23,506 nucleotides of DNA, from IMG/VR virus record IMGVR_UViG_3300044910_000535, positions 1 through 23,506 of that record, one strand, 5' to 3'. The translations under genes and the position numbers were made by a program. The notes under the pieces were generated by a model that did no database searches, was not told where the DNA came from, and saw only the letters and a program-made list of their open reading frames with translations. Below are positions 13,054 to 20,600 of the stretch, piece by piece. Every line of letters starts with the position of its first letter. Positions within the stretch are counted from its first letter, which is position 1. Origin of the DNA: a virus.

Positions 13054-13431
13054 ATGGCATCCAGCCCCACGCAGCGAAGCCTGAAGTACCTGCGCGAGGA
13101 AGGCTACACGGTCGCTGTAGTCGAGAAATGGAATCCGCACGCACGGATCAGGCAGGACCTGTTTAACGTCTTTGATCTGCTTGCATTGCCTGCTCAGGAA
13201 TCTGGGCATGCAATGCATCCGCTGGCTGTTCAAGTGACATCTCGCTCGAACATGTCAGCACGCATCAACAAGATCACTGCCCAGCCAGAAGCAGAGATGT
13301 GGTACAGGTGCGGAGGCTTGATCGAGGTACACGGATGGGACAAGCACAAGAACAAGTGGCGCATCAAGACAGTTGAGCTGTCGTTTGATGTATTCCTTAG
13401 AGCTTGGACGGCCAAAGAGCAAACGAGCTAA
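13054..13431 (+). CDS. PD-(D/E)XK nuclease-like small protein (tentative)
   Basis: A 125-aa protein. The frame is open further upstream, but the ATG at 13054 lies 1 bp after the preceding stop and starts MASSPTQRSLKYLREEGYTV, so I choose it. The order 'L-x-x-x-G-Y-x-V-x-x-V-E-K-W' , RQDLFNVFDLLAL and VQVTSRSNMSARINKI is that of small phage proteins related to the VRR-NUC/Holliday-resolvase type of PD-(D/E)XK fold. Asp in FDLLAL and Gln-x-Thr in VQVTS occupy the places of D and E-x-K. The last element is not a canonical catalytic pair, so it may be inactive, use Gln, or only share the fold. Residues 75-125 contain further strands with Trp. A role in DNA processing next to the helicase is plausible. 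Confidence 0.6.
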   Translation: MASSPTQRSLKYLREEGYTVAVVEKWNPHARIRQDLFNVFDLLALPAQESGHAMHPLAVQVTSRSNMSARINKITAQPEAEMWYRCGGLIEVHGWDKHKNKWRIKTVELSFDVFLRAWTAKEQTS

Positions 13432-13465
13432 AGACAAACGCCAGCCCTGTGACGGTGCTGGCGTT
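13430..13465 (-). terminator. Terminator of the leftward virion operon
   Basis: AACGCCAGC (13437-13445) pairs perfectly with GCTGGCGTT (13457-13465), 9 bp with an 11-nt loop. On the minus strand the stem is followed by TGTCTTTAG. The plus-strand side lacks a T-tract, so it mainly serves transcripts coming from the right. Confidence 0.65.
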
Positions 13466-13515
13466 GCCTGCCGCAGGCTGGTGCCTGACTGGCAGAGGCT
13501 GAGAGCTGTCAGCCT
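13466..13515. repeat. Cluster of three short hairpins
   Basis: GCCTG/CAGGC (13466-13470, 13474-13478), TGCC/GGCA (13482-13485, 13491-13494) and AGGCTGA/TCAGCCT (13496-13502, 13509-13515), placed end to end between the terminator at 13437 and the 15-codon ORF. No gene is seen here. The cluster may belong to the 3' end of either convergent transcript. Confidence 0.45.
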
Positions 13516-13516
13516 A

Positions 13517-13564
13517 TCAGCGCGGGCGCTTTTTGCCCGAACCCTTTTTCGTTCCGCACTTCAT
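13517..13564 (-). CDS. 15-residue basic peptide ORF with near-perfect ribosome binding site
   Basis: ATG at 13564, stop TGA at 13519-13517, product MKCGTKKGSGKKRPR. Eight of 15 residues are Lys or Arg, with one Cys. It is preceded by AAAGGAGGTGAT, with 8 nt between GGAGG and the ATG, the strongest Shine-Dalgarno site in the window and complementary to the 16S rRNA tail over about 10-11 bases. It is the last ORF of the leftward virion operon, 33 bp after the stop of its neighbour. Such a site is unlikely by chance, so translation is probable; function is unknown. Nucleic-acid binding or packaging with DNA is one guess from charge. Confidence 0.55.
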   Translation of the reverse strand: MKCGTKKGSGKKRPR

Positions 13565-13597
13565 TTTAATCACCTCCTTTGCTTGCTGGAATTGTTG

Positions 13598-14035
13598 TCA
13601 AGAGGAAGAGCCCTTGAGAACGCCGCTGCCATTTTTGAGTAGACTGCTAACAAAAGACGTCTGGGGCATATTGCCAATCAGCATTTGGTACATCGACTTG
13701 CCAAGGTAGCCCTTTAAGCCACCCTGATACTGGCGCGCCAGATTGGGGTTGTTCTTGATCAAGTTGTAGAACCCCTGCTTGTTTTTGGCAAAAGCCAGAC
13801 TATTGGCCTGCAGCTTTGCAAGGCTGGGCATCACTAATCCAAAAGCATTGGCCGCTGGAGAAGGCTTTGGCAGACTTTTGGCGTACGCATTCAGCTCTTG
13901 GTCACCGGCATAGCCATAGCCCAAGGTACCGCCGTAGCTCTTAAACTCCTTGGTGACGTTCTGGTTCTTAGAGTAATCGCTAGTGCCCGTTCCGTAGATC
14001 GGGCCACTACCCGGCAATGCTGATACGGAGGGCAT
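13598..14035 (-). CDS. Hypothetical virion-operon protein
   Basis: A 145-aa protein with AAGGAG before the ATG, inside the preceding gene's end. The N-terminus is Gly/Ser/Tyr-rich and probably flexible (YGTGTSDYSK, GGTLGYGYAG). Residues ~45-130 are helical with Asn, Gln and Lys (NPNLARQYQGGLKGYLGKS). No Cys, signal peptide or membrane segment, and no family recognised. Its place at the end of a structural-type operon and the Gly/Tyr-rich start suggest a minor virion protein. Confidence 0.65.
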   Translation of the reverse strand: MPSVSALPGSGPIYGTGTSDYSKNQNVTKEFKSYGGTLGYGYAGDQELNAYAKSLPKPSPAANAFGLVMPSLAKLQANSLAFAKNKQGFYNLIKNNPNLARQYQGGLKGYLGKSMYQMLIGNMPQTSFVSSLLKNGSGVLKGSSS

Positions 14036-14041
14036 AGCCAG

Positions 14042-14257
14042 TCACTCCTTAGCAGCGGCCACCTTGGCGGCGACAACAGGCTGGAGCTTGGCCGCAGCCT
14101 CCTTCACACCGTACGCGCCTTGGCCAGCCATCACGGCTTCCCACGGGACGTCAATGCCGATTTGCTGCAGCAGAAGCTTCAGCAGCGGGAGAAGAACGCT
14201 GACCCAGAACGTGCTGCTGTTAGCGATCTTGGCGAGTAGGGCGAGTACGGCTTGCAT
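14042..14257 (-). CDS. Small membrane-associated protein, holin-like candidate
   Basis: A 71-aa protein with AGGAG 10 nt before the ATG. Residues ~15-36 form one hydrophobic stretch (FWVSVLLPLLKLLLQQIGI), preceded by STFWV, similar to small phage membrane proteins that carry S-x-TFW before the span. The C-terminal ~30 residues are Ala/Lys-rich and amphipathic. Size, one span and a charged tail fit a holin or accessory membrane protein, but no endolysin gene is in the window. It overlaps the preceding 55-aa gene by 38 bp. Confidence 0.6.
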   Translation of the reverse strand: MQAVLALLAKIANSSTFWVSVLLPLLKLLLQQIGIDVPWEAVMAGQGAYGVKEAAAKLQPVVAAKVAAAKE

Positions 14258-14387
14258 GTTTCTTCAATCTCCTGTGCTTGGCGCGGACGCGCCGCTTGTT
14301 GTCATTCAGTTTACCGCGAAGACGGTCAACTGCATCTTGGATTTGCTTGGTGACATCCGCCGGATACCACCATGTAGGGACGCTCAT
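14220..14387 (-). CDS. Small basic protein nested between two membrane-protein genes
   Basis: A 55-aa protein: MSVPTWWYPADVTKQIQDAV followed by a very basic half (KRRVRAKHRRLKKHASRTRP). The ATG overlaps the upstream stop as ATGA, which supports translation by coupling, and the 3' end overlaps the next gene by 38 bp in another frame. No family is recognised. The basic tail suggests binding to nucleic acid or membrane. It fills what would otherwise be a 126-bp gap in a tightly packed operon. Confidence 0.55.
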   Translation of the reverse strand: MSVPTWWYPADVTKQIQDAVDRLRGKLNDNKRRVRAKHRRLKKHASRTRPTRQDR

Positions 14388-14623
14388 CGCACTTCTGGGA
14401 CGTTTAGGCTGGGGTTCTCCCTAGCCAGCTTCAGGGCCCAGTTCTCCATGGACACCTGATTCCAGCTAGCGTCTGTCTTGTACTCGATCCGTTCTAGCTT
14501 GCGGTCAATGTCGGCCAGTCTGCCCTGCAGCCACCATGTTGCCCCGATGAAGGTCGTCACGATGGCTGCAGTGACCCCCAAGGGGATCAACGTATTGCGG
14601 TCGATGTGGCCTTGAGATGACAT
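14384..14623 (-). CDS. Small single-span membrane protein with coiled coil
   Basis: A 79-aa protein with GAGAG 5 nt before the ATG. Residues ~12-32 are a membrane span (LIPLGVTAAIVTTFIGATWW). Residues ~33-55 are a coiled-coil-like segment (LADIDRKLERIEYKTD), then a helical tail with Trp. The layout resembles XhlA- or Rz/holin-type phage membrane proteins but no signature is certain. It starts 15 bp after the stop of the giant gene. Confidence 0.6.
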   Translation of the reverse strand: MSSQGHIDRNTLIPLGVTAAIVTTFIGATWWLQGRLADIDRKLERIEYKTDASWNQVSMENWALKLARENPSLNVPEVR

Positions 14624-14637
14624 AGCTCTCGCTGTTG

Positions 14638-17600
14638 CTACTTTGTCCGGCGATTGAACCTGATGTTGTACTGCTGCATGCGGAGCAGCATTTTCTTAGT
14701 GTACCGCTCCTGCGCATTCGGATCAGTAGCTTCTTTAGCCATTTTGCGTAGGCCCCGGATTTCCTTTTCGGTGTCGGTCGTAAGGCTGTCCATGGACCGC
14801 AGCTTGCTTCTAGACGCTTCGTTCTTGGTCTTTGGGTCCTCGAAGTCGTCTCGCCATTCGGCCATCTTCTGGATGTTCTCGTAGAACTCAGACATGGTCC
14901 GGTTGGCGGCGGGCGTTTCGCGGAAGAACCGACCGACAATCGGTCCTGCCAGCGGAACCTCGCGCACCGTAGACGGACCTTCGCCAAACAGCTTCATGAA
15001 CCCGTCCACGCTACTGAACAGGTAGTCTCCCGCGCCCCCAGCCACAAAGCGCAGGACGTGCTCAATGCTTTCGGGCGAGATGTCTAGGATCTTGATGGCT
15101 GCCTTCTTGCGCTCGCTTCCCCCGGCTAGCTCGTTCAGGTATTCGGCCGCTGCCTTGATCGCCGGGTTTACAGTCTTGAACGAGAGCTGGCTGTCCGGGA
15201 CCGGCGTGCGATCGTACGGGTTTTGGTCCGGGTAGATCTTCTGGCCACGGAAGTCGGCGTTTTCTACAACCTGCACAATTGGGTCTGCAAACGTAGGCGA
15301 AACAAACTGGGCCAAGCTTGCCCCGTCCATGGGACTGATGTTCGTCAGCGCCACTTCCATAAAGTTGCCCATGCCCTCAGTCGGCGTCTCGTACCCGGCA
15401 ATGATCCGGTCGAGCACGACACCAGCGTAGTACGGCACGTTCAGTCCGTACGGGAGCGGGATGTTGATTCGACCGTTTTGTCCGAGCTTACTAGGCGCAA
15501 CGATGTTCCCTTGCAGCTCGTGCTTGGGAATGTTCTTCATCTTGTTTTCGCCTTCGTCGTCATCGTCGGCGGCCATGCGGGCAATGAAGTGGTTCATGTA
15601 ACCAAACATCATCATGGCCGTCAGGCCGCCAATCATGCGCCGGTTCTGCTCGGGGGTGCGATCTGCGGCCCACGGCATGCGCCGGTTGATGTTTAGCGCT
15701 GACTGCATGCGCGCGTTGAAGAACGTGTACATGGTGTTGAGCGTCGGAGACGCCGTTCCACCGCGCTCAAAGTTGATCGTGAGGTTCTTGGCTTCCTCGG
15801 CGCTCTTGAGGGGCGACATGCCATTCTGCGTACGGGCCGCTGCGTAGCTCGCAAGGCGCACGCTGCGCTCTGACACTTGGCCAAAGCCGACCAGCACCCT
15901 GCCGATCTTGAGTGCTAGGCGCTTGGCGATGTCAGGCGTGATGTCTTTGACAGCGCGCAGGACCGTGCCGGGCTTGGTACGGCCAAACAGAATGTCCATC
16001 TCTAGCTGCAACTCGGCCATTGCGCTTTCAACGCTCTGGTACTGGGCGTACTCAGTGAACCCGCCCTCGTTGTCCATTTCGTTGTAGAACTTGGCCATCT
16101 GGGGATTGGTCGGCTTACGACCAAACGCCATCTGGAAGCACGTCCTAGTTGCTGACGGCATGTACTTAGACATCACCTTCAGCGTCTCTGTGCCCCGGTC
16201 AACCCAAGTAAAGAACAAGCCCAAGCCAGCGTCCCGCAGGAAGTTGGTCGGGATAAACGCCGGGCTGTACTGCGTGTTCAGCCGGGTGTACAAGCGCGTC
16301 AGTGAAGCCGTCCACGCCGTAAACGTTGACAGGCTTTGCGAGTCCATGTCACGCAGTGCCTTGACGATCTCGGCATTGCGAATGACGACGTGGACTTCCT
16401 TGCCCTTGAACTTAGCCGTGATGACGCGCTCAAGGTCCTTGACGGGGATTGCGTCTCGGTTCTTGTAGAACTCCCATGACGGGTTCGGGTTGGCCTTCAG
16501 CAGCGTCAAGAACGCTTGACCAACGCGGTTCCGCACAGCGCGCGAAGCGACCGCGCCGTAGTCCACAATGGCAAATCCAAGCAAGTCGTCGGCAAGCGAC
16601 GTCCGGCCCTTGGCCCGTTCTGATTCGCGGCCCTTGATCGAAAACGAGCTACCGCCAAAGGTTGTCTCGGACGGATCGTTCTTGGTTGTCTTGAGCGGGA
16701 TGTAGTCGGGCCCGTACTTGCTTTGCCAGTCACGGGACGCTTCTTCGCTCAATAGACCGTACTGGACGGCTAGCTTGAGCTTGCGGGATTGCAGGTCGCG
16801 CGACGCAGCAGAGATCTCGTCGTAGTGCTTTTGCTTGCCGCTTGCCGCTGCCCGGCTCAGGATGTCGTCGGCCTGAGCGTTGGTCATACCTGACTGCGAC
16901 ATCAGGTTCGGGTTGCGCGCGACCATCTGTGCCGCTCTAGCAGCCGCAGCGACCGAGTTACCGGCTGCCAGCGCTGCTGCGTACACGTCGTCCGCCATCA
17001 GGTCGTCAACCAACAAGACAGCGTTTCGGCGCTTGGCGTGCTTGGCGTACAAGTACTCCTCGGCAGACGGAATGCCGGTCGGCGCAGCACCAGACGAAGT
17101 AGCCGAAGTAGCTGTAAGCGGGATGTCGCCATCAGCCAAGGCCTTCTGGATACGAGAGATGATCTCGTCCGAGTACTGAAGCATCTTGGCGAGCTGCGCC
17201 TTGTGCATGTCGGCGCGCGCGCTGAAATCCATCGTCTCGCGGAACCGGGTCAACCGGCCCGTCACCGGGTTCGGAACGCCAGCGGCCTTGGCTGCTTCAA
17301 TGGCCTTCTGCACATTCCGAGGGGCCATGAGCTTGTCACCAAGTCTCTTGATGAAGAAGCCCATCGAGGGGTCGTCCATCTGGCTGAAGTCCAGAGGATT
17401 GTTCTTGTCGCGGCCATTGCTAAACCACGGGCGCGGGTCCGGGAAGAACGCGCGCATCTTGGCCGGGTTTGCCATGGGGTCAGCCCCGGTCGCTAGCACC
17501 GGACGGACCGAGCCAGAAGACAAGGTCATGAAGCTCATGCTCTTGATGTCTTCGACCTCGTTGACGTACATGATCCCGTCAATGCCTGCGCTCAACAGCG

Positions 17601-20600
17601 CGTGTGAAGCGGCAAAGTGGTGGTAGCCGTTCATCGCCTTCTTGACTAGGCGGCGCGCGTCAACCATCTGGCTTGCTTCGGACTCAGGCTCCGAGTACGC
17701 CGCAGCCGCGAAGGCCGTAAACGCCTTAGCCCATTCAACCGGCCCGTCGGTGCTGGGGCTGTAGCCACTAGCTACCACAGCGTTGTAAACGTCCGGGACC
17801 GATAGCTCGTAGTACTTGATGATGTCCTTGGCATTGACCCAAGACATCATGAACTCCATGGCCACCGGCGAAACCGTCTCGTACGACTGCAGGTCCATCT
17901 TTAGCTCAAACGAGCGCGGATGGCCGTCAAAGTCATACGAAATCGTCTTCGTGAACTTCGGGTCCCCGGCCTCGTCAACTAGCGCAGACGTTGTGACGCG
18001 GGTGTAAGACGGACGAACCTCGAATGCGTCCACGGCCGAGATGCGGCTCATGATCGCGCGCGCTTCTGCAATCTTTGGCGCTAAGGCCGCGCCCGCGTAC
18101 TTTTCCTTCAGGATGTTGAACGCGACCGCAAAGTGACCGGCATGCACAGAGTAGTTGTAGGTGACATCCGAAAAGCTCTTCGGGTCAAACGTATTGGCTA
18201 CGCTGTCCGACGTCACTACAGGGGACTTGGCAGAGACCACCATAGGGTAGTCAACGACCGACGCGAAGGATCCGTTCGTGAACAGCACCATCCGAGGACG
18301 CGCTGTTTCGGTTACGGCAAAGTGCTGGGAGTTCTCCTCGGCAAGGGCGCGAAGCTCGCTGCGCGCGTTGAGGTACTTAACGATGTTGAGCCTGTACGCC
18401 TCACGCAAAGACGCTAGCAGGCCCTCAGGGTTTTGAACGGGCGACGGCTCAGGAGCGACAAACGCCGGTTGAGGTTGGGAGGTTTTGATAGACGGCGACT
18501 TAGAGACAGCCGCCACCAGCATGCTCTCAATAGACCCGGTGGGCGTCAAAGCAAGAGCGCCAACGTTGATCTGCTCGGCTAGGTCAGACGCATTCTTGAA
18601 TAGATTCTTGATCTGCAGCGTCAGCTTGAAAGCTTTGTCTGCGCGCCAAAGAACCTTCATCTTTTCGTCGTTAGACAGGCCCTGCACCGACGGCAGCGAG
18701 AAGATGTCAGTCTGCGTGGGGTGACGGAGGAACGGGTTAACCGTTCTGTCAATAGCGGCAGTCGGCGTACCTAGGTGCGCGTACGGTGCAAAGTTCGCCA
18801 CGCCTTCACTGGGCGTGCTTGCAAAGCCTGAAGAGTAGGCAGCCCGGCGAATGGCCGTGGAGTGGACAAGCGGCACGGGCTTTCCGTCCGGGGACGTAAA
18901 CGCAGAACCTTCAAGGAACCGCTCAATCTCCGGGTCCACGTTAACCAGATTGATGTCTGGGTCCTCGAACTGCTCAAGCAGTTGAGGGTTCTCAGCCAGC
19001 CAAGGCTCTAGCGCATCCTGCAGGGCCTTGTTCGACGGCTTCAGCTCATTCGGGTACTTGGTGAAGAAGCTGATGTTTTCGTTCGGAACAAACGCTCGTA
19101 GTTTTGCACCTCCTCGACCGCCTCGTTCATCAGCTCCACGTTCGATCTCTGCTTGCGGCTTAAATTTGGATAGGCCTCTTGCAACCAAAGGTCCACTGTA
19201 GGTCGATGTCCGTCCCGCAGAATAGAATGAAGTTCTAGGCTCAGTTGATGCCAGTACCCATTCCGGTAGGCGTGCTCCACCAGCGGCTTCGCGGATTGTG
19301 GCAAAGGTTTGTTCGCGGCCAACGACGGCTGCGCGGTCAATGGCTTCTGTGATTGCACGTTTGCTTGCTTTAGCTTCCGATCCTGAGGCTCCATACCGCG
19401 TACCTTTCGGCAAGTCAAACAGAGAGCGGATCTGCTCCCAGACGATTGACTGCATTTGTTTGGGCAGCACGCCGTGGCGCTTTGCCGATCTAATGTACGC
19501 CTCGCGAATCAGGGCGTATAGGCCTGACGTGCCAAGCGCATCGCTGCCCGGGGCTTTTGACAAGGTCTGCTTGACGACGGTGTCTTCGCCGGACAGAGGC
19601 TGCATCAGCGCAGCCGCGATAGCGTGCGTGTCAACCGTGACCGTCAGCTCGTTGGTTGGGTCAGCAATGTCAGAGTAGAAGCTGCGCACCTTGTTCTGCG
19701 AGCCCAGCTGGATAGACACTGTCTCAAGGTCTGACTCATCAGCCAGCCAGATCTTTAGTGCCTTTTCGACAATGTTTGTGCTGCCCCAAGCAACGCTGTC
19801 GCCGGTCGGCGTGTACAGCATGCCATCCGGGCGTGCGCGCGTGTACTCACGGCTGTTCTTGGCTTCGTCAAAAGCTTTGACCGAATACCGTACGTTTTCT
19901 CTTGCGGTAATGATCTCTTGCTGGTTTTGCGCCATTTGCTCTGCAGTCCACCCTGTGGCCCGCTCGACAAACTCAGCGCTAGGCTTTGTGAGCCTTACAT
20001 ATTCGCGGACAAGGTCGCCAATGCTCTTGCCCTTAACCGAGTCACGCACGCGCTCTAGTTTCTTGATGGTCTTAAGCGCGGCATTGACTTCGGCTTCGTC
20101 CCGCGCGCGCTTGGCCTTTCTGGCCTTTTGCATCTCGGCGCGCTCTTCCGGGGACGCCTTACTCAGCTTCTTGCGGTACCTTGCTTCGCGGTTCCTAATC
20201 GTGTCGATAGATTCTTGGATCTCCGCAATCTTGGCGTTAAACCCATCCTTGAAGACTTGGTCGTCAATGACGGCACGATCCATAGCGACAAACATGTCAA
20301 GCACGCGCTCTGTCAAGCTGATGTTTTGGTCCCAGTCTTTCTGGGGGCTAAACACCGCAATCATGGCAGCGGCCTTCTCTAGCGAGATCCCGTAGCGTTT
20401 AGACCAGTAGCCGCCGATGATGTTCGCGCCCCGGTACCACAGCTTTGCGGCCTCGCGGGCCTGCGGGTCCATAAGCAGGAACAGGTCTTCAAGGTTGTCC
20501 GCCATGCGCTCGATGGCGATTTCGAGCACCTCGCGGTCCGACTTGCCTTTTAGCTCGCCACGGTTGATGAACCGGAAGTCCTTGGAGCTCTTGACGATCT

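Noticed and set aside
14220-14623. Clear holin-endolysin lysis cassette
   Set aside because: Small membrane proteins are present, but no lysozyme, amidase or peptidase gene stands beside them, so lysis function is only a possibility.
19041-19418. 125-codon frame on the same strand as the giant gene, taken at first as a sign of a frameshift
   Set aside because: The main frame continues through with sensible sequence and the border motif GGAKLRAFVPN, so no frameshift is needed.
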